DNA of 64,000 nt from Dehalococcoidales bacterium (GTDB lineage Bacteria > Chloroflexota > Dehalococcoidia > Dehalococcoidales > UBA5627), in assembly GCA_041656115.1 (NCBI GenBank), contig JBBAED010000002.1, positions 1 through 64,000 on the forward strand, read 5' to 3'. Positions 7,077 through 15,562 of the stretch are shown here, in pieces. Both the position numbers and the translations under genes were made by a program. The notes under the pieces were generated by a model that made no database searches, was not told the DNA's origin, and saw only the letters and a list, made by a program, of their open reading frames with translations. The stretch's first letter is position 1, and each line of letters opens with the position of its first letter.

Positions 7077-8369
7077 TTAATCCCATTTACGTTTATCAAT
7101 AATTGTTTTACTGTCTTTGGGGATAGTCCCCTCGGGAACAAAATCAATTCTGTCAGGCTTTACCAAGCACATACTCTGAAACTTCTGCTCGATTTCCACA
7201 GCCAGTTCGCTTTTATTGGGAACATTATCAAGCAATTCCAAATTAAGTGTTATTTCGTCGCGCTCGCCGATACGGGTAACGGCAATTTGCCATCTCCCAA
7301 TATCTTTAAACCCTTTAAAAACAGTTTCAGCCTGAGCGGATACGACAAACATTCCTCTCACCTTTACCGCTTCCCCGATTCGGCCTTGAATACCGGTAAG
7401 TTTTTTAGAGGTTCTGCCGCAAGAGCAAGCATCACTAACAATCGAAGATAAATCTCCGGTACCAAAACGAATAAGCCCCCATGTGGGGTTATGTATAGGG
7501 GTAACTACTACCTCACCGAGTTCTCCGTCTGCCAATTGTTTCCCGTTTACAGGGTTAACAATCTCAACAATATAATCATCCATAAGGTGCAAACCGTTTT
7601 TATAACGGCACTCATAGGCAATCGCACCGCCGGGCTCGGTTACGGCATACGTTTGATATGTATCGATAGCATAATCATTTTCCAGTATCTGCCTAACAGA
7701 TTGAGATAACATTTCGCCGGTAAACCAAGCGCGTTTTACATAAAAATCTTTTTTGAAATCATAGCCCATTTCTTCAGCCTGTTTAATAACCGTCATTAAG
7801 AAACCGGGGGTTCCGACATAACCGTCTGCTTTTAATTCCAATATTGTTTTTACCGTGATTTCGGTATGGCCCGTTCCCAACGGAATAACGGTTGCGCCGC
7901 AGGCTTTTAACCCCTCGTGGCACAAAATGCCGGCAGGGGAAAGATGATAGGTAAAGGTATTTGCCGCGATATCACCTTTACGAAACCCGGCAGCCCAAAA
8001 TGATTCGGCAAACCATTCAATTGTATCGTGTTGCATCGGTTCATAGACAGGGCCGGGGGATACAAAGACCCGTTGTATTTCACTCTCCGGAATAGTTAAA
8101 AAGCCGCCGTAGGGAGGGTTGGCTTTCTGCATTGCGATAACATCGGGTTTACGGGTAATCGGCAAAAGCTCCAAGTCTTTGATAGATTTAATTTGCGCCG
8201 GTGTAACCCCTGCGCTATCCATTATTTTTTTTGCGGCAGGGGATTTTTGGTAAGCGTTATTAATTGTTTCCGCCAGTTTTTGCGTAAAATAAATATCCCT
8301 TTCATTAGGGGTCATAACCTCTCTTGCATCATAATATTCATCAATCTTATTTTCCGGTTTTATAGCCAT
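7077..8369 (-). CDS. Phenylacetate-CoA ligase (PaaK)-like protein without the usual P-loop
   Basis: This 430-residue protein has the PaaK length and architecture. The A5-like YAVTEPGG, the A7-like IRFGTGDLSS, and GRIGEAVKVRGMFV leading into the small C-terminal domain are all present. Where PaaK has the Ser/Thr/Gly-rich ATP-phosphate loop (SSGTTGKP), residues 103-111 read VSPGPVYEP. It could be a divergent ligase, an enzyme acting on a pre-activated acyl group, or a non-catalytic homologue. It is the last gene of the leftward acs-livHMKF operon and overlaps livF by 10 bp. Family membership is solid and activity is not. Confidence 0.82.
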   Translation of the reverse strand: MAIKPENKIDEYYDAREVMTPNERDIYFTQKLAETINNAYQKSPAAKKIMDSAGVTPAQIKSIKDLELLPITRKPDVIAMQKANPPYGGFLTIPESEIQRVFVSPGPVYEPMQHDTIEWFAESFWAAGFRKGDIAANTFTYHLSPAGILCHEGLKACGATVIPLGTGHTEITVKTILELKADGYVGTPGFLMTVIKQAEEMGYDFKKDFYVKRAWFTGEMLSQSVRQILENDYAIDTYQTYAVTEPGGAIAYECRYKNGLHLMDDYIVEIVNPVNGKQLADGELGEVVVTPIHNPTWGLIRFGTGDLSSIVSDACSCGRTSKKLTGIQGRIGEAVKVRGMFVVSAQAETVFKGFKDIGRWQIAVTRIGERDEITLNLELLDNVPNKSELAVEIEQKFQSMCLVKPDRIDFVPEGTIPKDSKTIIDKRKWD

Positions 8370-9151
8370 CTCTTACGCCTCTTATAATGTTTAATCTGGC
8401 GATAACTCTTTTTATCACCCATTGCCGAAAGTCCGATATAAAACTCTTTAACATCTTCATTGTTTCGCAGAAAATCGGCATCTCCGTCAAGCACAATTCG
8501 CCCGTTCTCCATAACGTACCCGTAATGCGCAATACTTAACGCAACACGCACGTTTTGCTCCACAATCAAAACCGCCGTTTTTTGTTCTTCGTTAAAGCGT
8601 TTAATAATTTCGTAAATTTCTTCAACCAGCATCGGCGCAAGCCCCAAGGAGGGTTCATCCAACATCATTAGTTTCGGTGTTGCCATTATTGCTCTGCCGA
8701 TAACCAGCATTTGTTGTTCCCCGCCGGAGAGATAACCGGCAACGTTTTTGCGCAAATCCCTCAAGCGGGGGAAATAATTGTAAACCATTTCAATATCGCG
8801 GTTGATTTCGGCTCTGTTGCGGCGGTTAAAAGCGCCTACCAACAGATTTTCCTCGGTTGTTAAATGACCGAATACACGCCTGCCTTCAAGCGCCTGAACA
8901 ATACCCAGCTTACCGATATCTTCAGGGCCTTTTTTGTCAATTCTGATACCGTCCCATTCGATACTACCGTCGGTTACTTCTCCCTCTTCAACGTGCAAAA
9001 GACCGGAAATTGCTTTTAGGGTTGTACTTTTTCCGGCTCCGTTAGCGCCAAGCAAGGTTATTATTGCCCCGTCCGGAATAGTTAACGATACCCCGTGCAA
9101 TACCCGGATAACGTTTAAGTATGTAACTTCAATATTGTTCAGTTTAAGCAT
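8360..9151 (-). CDS. livF: Branched-chain amino acid-type ABC transporter ATP-binding protein LivF
   Basis: This 263-residue ABC ATPase is of the LivF subfamily. Walker A is at 35-42 (GANGAGKS). The LivF-specific EGRRVFGHLTTEENLLVGA follows, then the signature LSGGEQQML, Walker B LMMLDEPSLGLAP and the H-loop-region VEQNVRVAL. The C-terminus is extended by a basic tail (KHYKRRKRWL) that runs into the paaK-like gene and overlaps it. The ribosome site before the ATG is weak (ggaatgaaag). Its partner ATPase LivG is on the other strand at 5419-6246. Confidence 0.94.
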   Translation of the reverse strand: MLKLNNIEVTYLNVIRVLHGVSLTIPDGAIITLLGANGAGKSTTLKAISGLLHVEEGEVTDGSIEWDGIRIDKKGPEDIGKLGIVQALEGRRVFGHLTTEENLLVGAFNRRNRAEINRDIEMVYNYFPRLRDLRKNVAGYLSGGEQQMLVIGRAIMATPKLMMLDEPSLGLAPMLVEEIYEIIKRFNEEQKTAVLIVEQNVRVALSIAHYGYVMENGRIVLDGDADFLRNNEDVKEFYIGLSAMGDKKSYRQIKHYKRRKRWL

Positions 9152-9195
9152 TGTTATTCTTTCATTCCAAACTTTATTTTTAATTTAAACGGTTT

Positions 9196-10485
9196 TTATT
9201 TACCGAACCAATCAAATTTTTCGTATTCGACAACAGGCGCTTCAATCCAATCTGAAATCGCTTTAATTTCGCCGCCTTGCACTTGGAATACCCGCAGCGA
9301 TTTGGATAACCTGTTATCGCCTTTAACGTAGCTAACCGGGCCTTGCAAGCCCTCAACCGTGTAGTTATTAAGCGCTTTGATGCCGTGCTCTTCGATTGCC
9401 TGCCACGCCTTCTGGCCGCCTTCCGCAAGTGTATCGTAACCAACTGCTTCCACCGCAAGCGAAATTATTTTCGCCATTATGAGGCTCTGACACCACGAAG
9501 TGATATACTCCATATTTAAGTAATCGGCAGGGTGGTTTGCCTGGCAATATTCAACCATTTTAGCCATACCGGGGACATTATCATTCCAGCTTACCGTCGG
9601 GAATAAGCCGTAAACGCCTTCGCATTTATCAGCGCCGGCAAGATCAACCAGGGCTTTAGTCATTGCCGCATGCCCGCAGGCGATTACCATTCCGTCGGAA
9701 GTCATCCCCAACTCCATAGCGTTCTTAATTATAATTGAACTCGGTTGAGGGGTACTGGAAATATAGAGAATATCGGGTTTAAGCGATTTTATTTCCGTTA
9801 AACTGGTTGTTTCGGAAGTGGTACTGGCGGAATGCTCTCTGGTAATAATAACCTCTACCCCTAATTCCTCGGCCAAGGCTCTGGCTGCATCGTGAGCGCC
9901 GTAACCGGTGGAGTTATTAAGGATATGCATCGCTATTTTAGGCTTGCCGGTGCCTTTCCACAGCTTTTCAAGATAATACTGAACAAAGACTGCCCAATCA
10001 TCACCGTAATCCGGCATCTGACCGTAAATATGCTGCGGCGGTCTGTATATTATCGGTGAACCGTAAGCGGCAATCCCCGGGAATCCGTTTTGGTTAGCGG
10101 TCGTCATTGCCGCCGTCATCATTGCCGAAGACGAACAGCCGAACATTACACAGCCGTCGTCCATAAGTTTATTGACGTTACTAACCATTGTGGCGGCGGT
10201 GTAGTTGTTATCCATCCATTTCAGTTCAATCTCATAACCGCCAGCACCGCCAAGCTCTTCATTTACGTACATAATGGCATCTTTATTGCCATGCTCCAGC
10301 ACCTTGCCTTTTTCCGCCGCAACCCCGGTACTGGGGGTTGTCAGCCCCATTTTTATAGTGCCTGTTTTGGCATTACAAGCGGTCGAAAGTAAAGGAAGTC
10401 CGCTCATAAACAAGAATAGAGATGCTGCCCCCGCTCCGGCTATAAAATTTCTTCTTGAAACCTGTGTTGATTCCTTGTTTTCCAT
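9196..10485 (-). CDS. livK: ABC transporter substrate-binding protein (LivK-like), Tat lipoprotein
   Basis: This 429-residue periplasmic-binding-protein type I receptor should deliver the ligand to LivHM. The N-terminus has a twin-arginine motif (SRRNFIAG, residues 10-17), a hydrophobic stretch and a lipobox (LSTAC, Cys 37). It is therefore predicted to be exported folded by Tat and anchored as a lipoprotein. The mature part opens with TIKMGLTTPSTGVAAEKG, the usual start of the fold. A very good ggagg lies 9 bases before the ATG. Family members bind branched-chain amino acids, amides, urea or aromatic acids. The flanking acyl-CoA ligase and PaaK-like genes favour an organic acid. Confidence 0.92.
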   Translation of the reverse strand: MENKESTQVSRRNFIAGAGAASLFLFMSGLPLLSTACNAKTGTIKMGLTTPSTGVAAEKGKVLEHGNKDAIMYVNEELGGAGGYEIELKWMDNNYTAATMVSNVNKLMDDGCVMFGCSSSAMMTAAMTTANQNGFPGIAAYGSPIIYRPPQHIYGQMPDYGDDWAVFVQYYLEKLWKGTGKPKIAMHILNNSTGYGAHDAARALAEELGVEVIITREHSASTTSETTSLTEIKSLKPDILYISSTPQPSSIIIKNAMELGMTSDGMVIACGHAAMTKALVDLAGADKCEGVYGLFPTVSWNDNVPGMAKMVEYCQANHPADYLNMEYITSWCQSLIMAKIISLAVEAVGYDTLAEGGQKAWQAIEEHGIKALNNYTVEGLQGPVSYVKGDNRLSKSLRVFQVQGGEIKAISDWIEAPVVEYEKFDWFGK

Positions 10486-10515
10486 ATTAAGCTACCTCCT
10501 TTTTTATTTTTTGTT

Positions 10516-11574
10516 TTAATATGAAAACGGCCATATCCGATAAGAAGTTTTAAATACGTTCCACCTATGCGCTAAACCCCTCGGTTCTAAAATAAGGAAT
10601 AGAATTATCACCGCCCCGAAAATCATCGGTTTTAAACCGGATGCCCAGCCTGAGGATAAAATAGTGACATTCGCTTCCAAGAACGGCACAATTTGTAAAG
10701 ATAGTACATTATCAAGCAGGCGAATAAGGATAACGCCGAGTATCGGGCCGATTGATGTTCCCAACCCGCCGATAATTATCATACCGACATACAGAATCGA
10801 TTCCTTAAAATCAAAGAACTCAGGGTTTAAGAACCCGTAATAACAATGCGCAAGGAGCGACCCCGCAATACCGGCAAAGAAACATCCGATAAAGAAAGCC
10901 AATAATTTATAACGGAACAGGTTGATTCCCATTACCTGCGCGGCAAGATCGTTATCGCGGATGGCAACAAAGGCTCTTCCCGGCCTTGTTCGGGTTAAGT
11001 TCTTGGCAAAAAATATCACTAAAATTGTAATAACCAGAATTAAATAGTATTTACTGGACTGAGTAGAAAAGGTGTAGCCGAATATTTCAGCGTTCGGAAC
11101 GCCAAGCCCGATATTGCCGCCGGTAACCCCGGACCAGTTTCGAATCACCCACATAATAATAAACTGGGCCGCAATCGTGCTTATTGCCAGATAGAAACCC
11201 TTAACGCGCAGCGACGGAAGCCCGAATAACATTCCGATTAAACCGGCCATTATTCCGCCGCAAAGCATTGACACCAAAAACGGCAGACCGAGCTGTCCCG
11301 CAAGAATTGCCGAGGTATATCCGCCAACGGCAATAAAACCGGCATGGCCGATTGATAACTGACCGCAATAACCGGTCAGAATATTCAAACCGGTGGCGGC
11401 AATAATTGTAATTGCAATAATATTGCAAACGCTTAACCAATAGTTGCTAAGAAACATGGGCAGCACAAATAAGGACACGAGAAGCAGCCCCAATAGCGCC
11501 CACTGCGTCCTGGTGCGAAAAATAGCCATGTCTTGGGCATAACTGTGGTTTCTTACTCCGGCAGGTAAATACAC
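10516..11574 (-). CDS. livM: Branched-chain amino acid-type ABC transporter permease LivM
   Basis: This 352-residue inner-membrane permease has about nine hydrophobic segments. The LivM motif GLNILTGYCGQLSIGHAGFIAVGGY is near residue 65 and the cytoplasmic coupling loop reads AIRDNDLAAQVMGIN. The chosen GTG start is 2 bp after the livH stop and has gagagg upstream. An internal ATG 15 codons later would give a more usual N-terminus (MAIFRTRTQW) but has no ribosome site. It pairs with LivH to form the channel. Confidence 0.93.
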   Translation of the reverse strand: MYLPAGVRNHSYAQDMAIFRTRTQWALLGLLLVSLFVLPMFLSNYWLSVCNIIAITIIAATGLNILTGYCGQLSIGHAGFIAVGGYTSAILAGQLGLPFLVSMLCGGIMAGLIGMLFGLPSLRVKGFYLAISTIAAQFIIMWVIRNWSGVTGGNIGLGVPNAEIFGYTFSTQSSKYYLILVITILVIFFAKNLTRTRPGRAFVAIRDNDLAAQVMGINLFRYKLLAFFIGCFFAGIAGSLLAHCYYGFLNPEFFDFKESILYVGMIIIGGLGTSIGPILGVILIRLLDNVLSLQIVPFLEANVTILSSGWASGLKPMIFGAVIILFLILEPRGLAHRWNVFKTSYRIWPFSY

Positions 11575-11576
11575 TT

Positions 11577-12461
11577 CTATATCCTCTCTATACGGGTTTC
11601 ACCGAATAACCCGTATGGTTTAATCATCATTACCAAAATAATCATAATAAACGGAATAACCTCTCTGACACCGGGCCAAGTCAGCGCGGTAAGATAGCCG
11701 CCGCCGAGGTTCTCGGCTAACCCGATAATCGGGCCGGCAATCATTGCCCCCAAGAATGAATCCAGGCCGCCCAGTATCACAACCGAGAAAGATTTCATTC
11801 CGGTATCAATTAAGCCATGCCCGATTCCGCCGATACTTGCCATTAGAATCCCGCCGATTGATGCCATAGCGCAAGCCAGCATCCATGAGCGCGAGAATAT
11901 TTTAGTTACCGGTATCCCGCAAGCTTGAACCGCCATTTGGTCATCGGCGGTTGCGCGCATTGCAATCCCCATCCGGCTGTATTTGAAATAGAGCGAGAGA
12001 GCCGTAAAAAGCAATACGGAAATAATCGCCGCCCACAAATATTCCTGCGAAATAACCGCCGGACCGATATGCACCGATGTTTGGGGGAAAAGCCGCGGCA
12101 ACGCATCAACGCTCCAAGGCCAAATAAAGGTAATCAGCCCATCCAAAAAATACGACAGCCCCAATGTTACCGCAATCAGGGAGAGAATCGGTTGGGCAAT
12201 TAACGGCCGCAAAAGGAACCTTTCGATTAACCAACCCAAAGCAAATGCAATCACAATAACAAGTGGTATACCGAGCCAAACCGGAAGCCCTATTTGAACC
12301 AGAATGGCATATGTAATCCACGAAGATATCAGCACAAGCTGTCCGAGCGCCAAGTTGGCAACGCCGCTTGATTTCCAAATCAGCACAAACCCCATCGCAA
12401 TCAGTGAGTAAACCATACCCACAGTTAAGCCGGTTATAACGAATTGCAATAAATCAGCCAT
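11577..12461 (-). CDS. livH: Branched-chain amino acid-type ABC transporter permease LivH
   Basis: This 294-residue permease with about eight hydrophobic segments is the partner of LivM. It starts with the family pattern LLQFVITGLTVGMVYSLIAMGFVLI and contains the coupling loop RMGIAMRATADDQMAVQACGI. The C-terminal half holds VVILGGLDSFLGAMIAGPIIG, typical of LivH. Its ATG overlaps the stop codon of the preceding acyl-CoA ligase by one base, so translation is coupled. The length is normal. Confidence 0.94.
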   Translation of the reverse strand: MADLLQFVITGLTVGMVYSLIAMGFVLIWKSSGVANLALGQLVLISSWITYAILVQIGLPVWLGIPLVIVIAFALGWLIERFLLRPLIAQPILSLIAVTLGLSYFLDGLITFIWPWSVDALPRLFPQTSVHIGPAVISQEYLWAAIISVLLFTALSLYFKYSRMGIAMRATADDQMAVQACGIPVTKIFSRSWMLACAMASIGGILMASIGGIGHGLIDTGMKSFSVVILGGLDSFLGAMIAGPIIGLAENLGGGYLTALTWPGVREVIPFIMIILVMMIKPYGLFGETRIERI

Positions 12462-14422
12462 TAGTTTGTTGCTCCTTCAGATAGTCCTCGAACCTTAATG
12501 CTGGTGGTAACAACACCGCGCCGCCCGTCGCGATAGGTAACCGGCGCTTCCACCTTTACCTCTTTGCCGTCTTCATACATTGCTTCGATAAGCTGTTTGT
12601 AGCGTTCTTCCATAAACTCCCTGCGTAATTTTCGCGTGCGGGTTAGCTCTGCCTCATCGGCATCAAATTCTTTATGAAGCAGCACAAATTTTTCAACCCT
12701 TGAGGCATCGGGCAGGTAACTGTTAACCCTTTGTAAATCTTTCTTTATTAATTCGGAAACCTCATTTCTCTGCGAAAGATCAACAAAAGTGGTATACGGA
12801 ATACGATTGCGCTCGGCCCATTTACCGACCATTGCAAAATCCATATTAACAATCGCCGAAACATAATCACGGGTTTTACCGCCGATAACCATTGCATCTT
12901 TAATATAAGGGCTGAATCTCAAACGCCCCTCGATATATTGGGGGGCATATTTAACACCGCTGCTTAGTTCGCCCATATGCTCAAGCCTATCCATAAAAAT
13001 CAGATGACCTTTATCATCAACGTTAACCGCATCGCCGGTACGGCACCAACCGCCTTGCATCACCTCTTTGGTTTTTTCGGGGTTTTTTTGATAGCAGGTG
13101 AACATGCAATCGGAACGAACAAGCAGTTCGCCATCGTCGGTAATACGCACCTCGGTTCCTCGCGCCGGTTTCCCGACACTTTCGAAGCGGATTTCTTTAC
13201 TGCTATGCGAAGAGATATAACCGGCTTCGGTACTGGCATAATTTTGGCGCAGTTCAATCCCTATCGCATGGATTAACCTGAAGGTATCCAAACTTAAAAC
13301 CGAGCTGCCGGTAACCGCAAAACGGACACGGCTTAAGCCCAGCCTGTCTTTTAACGGCCTGAAAAGGGCGAAATAAGCAACCCTGTATAAAGCCCGCCAG
13401 AACAGATTGGGGGTTTTACCGGCCAGCTTCATATCCGCAAATTTATAACCAAGCGGCATACAGAGGTGATAAACAAAGCGTTTAAGCCAATGGGCGTCAA
13501 TCATTTTTATTTGAATTTCGCTAACCAGGCTTTCCCACTGGCGCGGTCCGTAAATTACAAAATTCGGGCCGATTTCACGCGTATCCTCGGCAATTGTCTC
13601 CGGCTCTTCGGGGAAATTGAGTTTGGCGCCGGTTAGAATATGAGGCAAGGTTGCAAAATAACTGTCGCCGACCCATGCCGCCGGAAAGTTCGAAATCAGA
13701 TTATCTTTTTCGGTTAGGGGATAGCGGTCGGTGAACGATTTGGCAGTCGTAATTAAAGCGCGGTGGCTTAAACACGCCCCTTTAGGCAGACCGGTTGTCC
13801 CTGAAGTATAATAAATAAATGCAGTTTCATCGGATTTACCCTCCGAAAGACGCTCCTCAAATGCGTTCGGGTTATTTTTATCGTATTCTTTACCCAGATT
13901 AATAACATCCGCAAAAGAGATTAAAATCGGATCGTTATAGTTTTTTAAGCCTTTCGGATCCCAATAGATAACCTTTTGCAAATGCGGGAGGTTAAGCCTG
14001 ATTTCCAGGAACTTATCGGCTTGTTCCTGGTCGTTTACAATAGCGAATCTGGCATCCGAATGCCTGGCAACATATTCAACCTCTGAAGGAACTGAATCAA
14101 CAAAAATACCGGTTGCAACGCCGCCGGCGGCTTGAACGGCAAATTCCCCCCAGAACCATTCCGGTTCATTGTCTCCGATAATGCAGGTAACATCGCCCTT
14201 GTTAAGCCCTAAACTGCGCATACCGAGCGAAAAGTATTTAACAACATCGTAATACTCCCGCCAAGTATAACCTTGCCAAATCCCCAGTCTTTTCATATAC
14301 ATCGCAGGTAAATCAGCTCGGGTTTCGGCGTTATAGCGTATAAGCTGAGGAATTGTATAATCACCGTACCCGTCGACAATACCGTGTTTATTTTTCTGTT
14401 TACCGCATTTCTTTTTGATCAT
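12461..14422 (-). CDS. AMP-dependent long-chain-type acyl-CoA synthetase
   Basis: This 653-residue ANL enzyme is of the long FadD15/FACS type and makes acyl-CoA from a free acid, ATP and CoA. The A3 motif YYTSGTTGLPKGACLSH is at about 203-219, A7 reads GGWCRTGDAVNVDDKG, and the region after it (FMDRLEHMGELSSGVKYAPQ) is typical of long-chain-type members. It is the first gene of the operon that continues with livH, livM, livK, livF and the paaK-like gene. The substrate is therefore probably what the ABC transporter imports. Many members of this architecture act on aryl or branched acids rather than fatty acids. AAGGA lies 9 bases before the ATG. A terminator hairpin sits immediately upstream. 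Confidence 0.9.
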   Translation of the reverse strand: MIKKKCGKQKNKHGIVDGYGDYTIPQLIRYNAETRADLPAMYMKRLGIWQGYTWREYYDVVKYFSLGMRSLGLNKGDVTCIIGDNEPEWFWGEFAVQAAGGVATGIFVDSVPSEVEYVARHSDARFAIVNDQEQADKFLEIRLNLPHLQKVIYWDPKGLKNYNDPILISFADVINLGKEYDKNNPNAFEERLSEGKSDETAFIYYTSGTTGLPKGACLSHRALITTAKSFTDRYPLTEKDNLISNFPAAWVGDSYFATLPHILTGAKLNFPEEPETIAEDTREIGPNFVIYGPRQWESLVSEIQIKMIDAHWLKRFVYHLCMPLGYKFADMKLAGKTPNLFWRALYRVAYFALFRPLKDRLGLSRVRFAVTGSSVLSLDTFRLIHAIGIELRQNYASTEAGYISSHSSKEIRFESVGKPARGTEVRITDDGELLVRSDCMFTCYQKNPEKTKEVMQGGWCRTGDAVNVDDKGHLIFMDRLEHMGELSSGVKYAPQYIEGRLRFSPYIKDAMVIGGKTRDYVSAIVNMDFAMVGKWAERNRIPYTTFVDLSQRNEVSELIKKDLQRVNSYLPDASRVEKFVLLHKEFDADEAELTRTRKLRREFMEERYKQLIEAMYEDGKEVKVEAPVTYRDGRRGVVTTSIKVRGLSEGATN

Positions 14423-14441
14423 TTTAAAAAATCCTTATAAT

Positions 14442-14468
14442 AAAAAAACCTCCCCGCTGAGGGGGAGG
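14442..14468 (-). terminator. Intrinsic terminator in the leader of the acs-liv operon (attenuator)
   Basis: Read on the minus strand, cctcccc, a six-base loop and ggggagg form a 7-bp GC stem followed at once by seven T. The hairpin ends 20 bases before the acs ATG and downstream of a good promoter and a leader ORF, so it sits where it would stop transcription of the operon rather than end an upstream gene. On the + strand no T-run follows, so it acts leftward only. Confidence 0.8.
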
Positions 14469-14502
14469 CATTTTAAAACTTTGTTTAGTTATACTAATAC
14501 AG

Positions 14503-14598
14503 TCAAACGGCTAAACATTTAGATACACAGCCCCCCAGCGCACCGTTGGTGCGCCCGCTAAAGATGAAGCTTATGGTGACCGTTATCTTGTTTAACAT
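14503..14598 (-). CDS. Candidate 31-residue leader peptide of the acs-liv operon
   Basis: This short frame begins at an ATG with AAGGA eight bases upstream, about 17 bases after the predicted transcription start. The product begins MLNKITVTISFIF and ends with GGCVSKCLAV. The first half is rich in Ile, Val, Leu, Thr and Phe, as in attenuator leader peptides of amino-acid operons. The G-run encoding Leu-Gly-Gly-Cys (14530-14536) can pair with the 5' arm of the terminator (14463-14469) and so prevent it. The regulating amino acid is not certain. Expression is inferred. Confidence 0.55.
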   Translation of the reverse strand: MLNKITVTISFIFSGRTNGALGGCVSKCLAV

Positions 14599-14621
14599 TC
14601 GATTATTCCTTAGTATGCGCG

Positions 14622-14650
14622 ATTCTATCACAGTCGAATTAAGATGTCAA
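14622..14650 (-). promoter_or_regulatory. Sigma-70 type promoter of the acs-liv operon
   Basis: On the minus strand TTGACA (14650-14645) is followed after 17 bases by TAGAAT (14627-14622), a 6/6 and a 5/6 match at ideal spacing. Transcription would begin near 14615 and give a leader of about 190 bases. Confidence 0.8.
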
Positions 14651-14709
14651 CAATTTCGCATAACCCTTTTAAATTTTTCTTCAGGCCTGAATTTTAAGGT
14701 CATTTATAG

Positions 14710-14715
14710 TATAAT
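14710..14715 (+). promoter_or_regulatory. Possible -10 box of the cyclophilin gene
   Basis: There is a perfect TATAAT 41 bases before the ATG. The -35 region 17 bases upstream (ctgaat) matches consensus in only three positions. Confidence 0.45.
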
Positions 14716-14756
14716 GAAAGGAATCAAAATTAAATTTTGGAAAGGAAAATCAAAAA

Positions 14757-15236
14757 ATGTCATCTAAGAGATACGAAAATGTTCCCCCAATGACAATCGA
14801 TACCGCCAAAAAATACACGGCAACCCTTGAAACAGCCAAGGGCAATATTGTTCTTGAACTGTTTGCCGCAGATGTACCCAAAACCGTAAATAATTTTGTT
14901 TTTTTGGCCCGTGAAGGCTTTTACGACGAAACCACTTTCCACCGTGTAATCCCCGGTTTTATGGCTCAGGGCGGAGACCCGACCGGCACCGGCTGCGGAG
15001 GCCCCGGCTATTCTTTTTCCGATGAATTTACCAAACACACCCACGGTGTCGGCACCCTGTCGATGGCAAACGCCGGCCCCAATACCAACGGCTCTCAATT
15101 TTTTATTACCTATGCCCCGCAACCGCACTTAAATAACAGACATTCGGTTTTCGGACAAATGACGAGCGACATGGCAATCTTGGAAAGCATCCGAAACGGC
15201 GATGTTATTACCAAAGTTACCATCAGCGAAGAATAA
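14757..15236 (+). CDS. Peptidyl-prolyl cis-trans isomerase, cyclophilin type
   Basis: This 159-residue single-domain cyclophilin catalyses proline isomerisation during protein folding. Active-site positions are visible: Arg63 in FHRV, Phe68 and Gln71 in GFMAQGGDP, and Phe115 in GSQFFIT, followed by HLNNRHSVFGQ. There is no signal peptide, so it is cytoplasmic. It stands alone, transcribed divergently from the acs-liv operon, with a ggaaagg sequence before the ATG and a clear terminator after it. Confidence 0.95.
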   Translation: MSSKRYENVPPMTIDTAKKYTATLETAKGNIVLELFAADVPKTVNNFVFLAREGFYDETTFHRVIPGFMAQGGDPTGTGCGGPGYSFSDEFTKHTHGVGTLSMANAGPNTNGSQFFITYAPQPHLNNRHSVFGQMTSDMAILESIRNGDVITKVTISEE

Positions 15237-15253
15237 TTTTTAAGTAAATGTTA

Positions 15254-15290
15254 GAGGCGGATAGTTTAAATATCCGCCTCATATTTTATT
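15254..15290 (+). terminator. Intrinsic terminator after the cyclophilin gene
   Basis: A ten-base stem (gaggcggata with tatccgcctc) encloses a seven-base loop and is followed by atattttatt. It begins 18 bases after the stop codon. Confidence 0.85.
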
Positions 15291-15301
15291 AAGTAGGGGC
15301 T

Positions 15302-15556
15302 ATGGCTAAACTGGTTCTTGATTTACACGATATTTTTAATAAAGGCGCATCGATTGATGCTGAGCTTAACCGTATTATTAACGATGCCGTCTCCAAAAAA
15401 ATTAACCTGGTTGAAATTATCCCCGGTAAAGGCTCAGGGCAATTAAAGAAAAGGGTCTTGCGTTTCCTAAACCAACCCGAGATTAAAAAACTCTATCACC
15501 GCATTGAAAAAGACGATAAAAACTTCGGGCGCATTTTTGTCCACTTCAGGTTTTAA
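15302..15556 (+). CDS. Stand-alone Smr-domain protein
   Basis: This 84-residue protein consists of little more than a small MutS-related (Smr) domain. The first motif LDLHD (residues 6-10) and the second motif IIPGKGSGQLKKRVLRFL (about 39-56) are both present. In larger proteins the Smr domain is a nicking nuclease or RNA-cleaving domain that acts in recombination control or ribosome-collision rescue. The role of such short versions is not settled. It starts 12 bases after the preceding terminator with only a weak purine stretch upstream. Confidence 0.85.
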   Translation: MAKLVLDLHDIFNKGASIDAELNRIINDAVSKKINLVEIIPGKGSGQLKKRVLRFLNQPEIKKLYHRIEKDDKNFGRIFVHFRF

Positions 15557-15562
15557 ATATTT

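Noticed and set aside
12977..13276. Open frame on the + strand inside the acyl-CoA ligase gene
   Set aside because: It is a shadow of the ligase coding sequence on the other strand, with no ribosome site and no recognisable product.
14510..14600. T-box or known riboswitch before the acs-liv operon
   Set aside because: No T-box sequence (TGGNACC with specifier loop) or other riboswitch core could be recognised. A leader-peptide attenuator explains the elements better.
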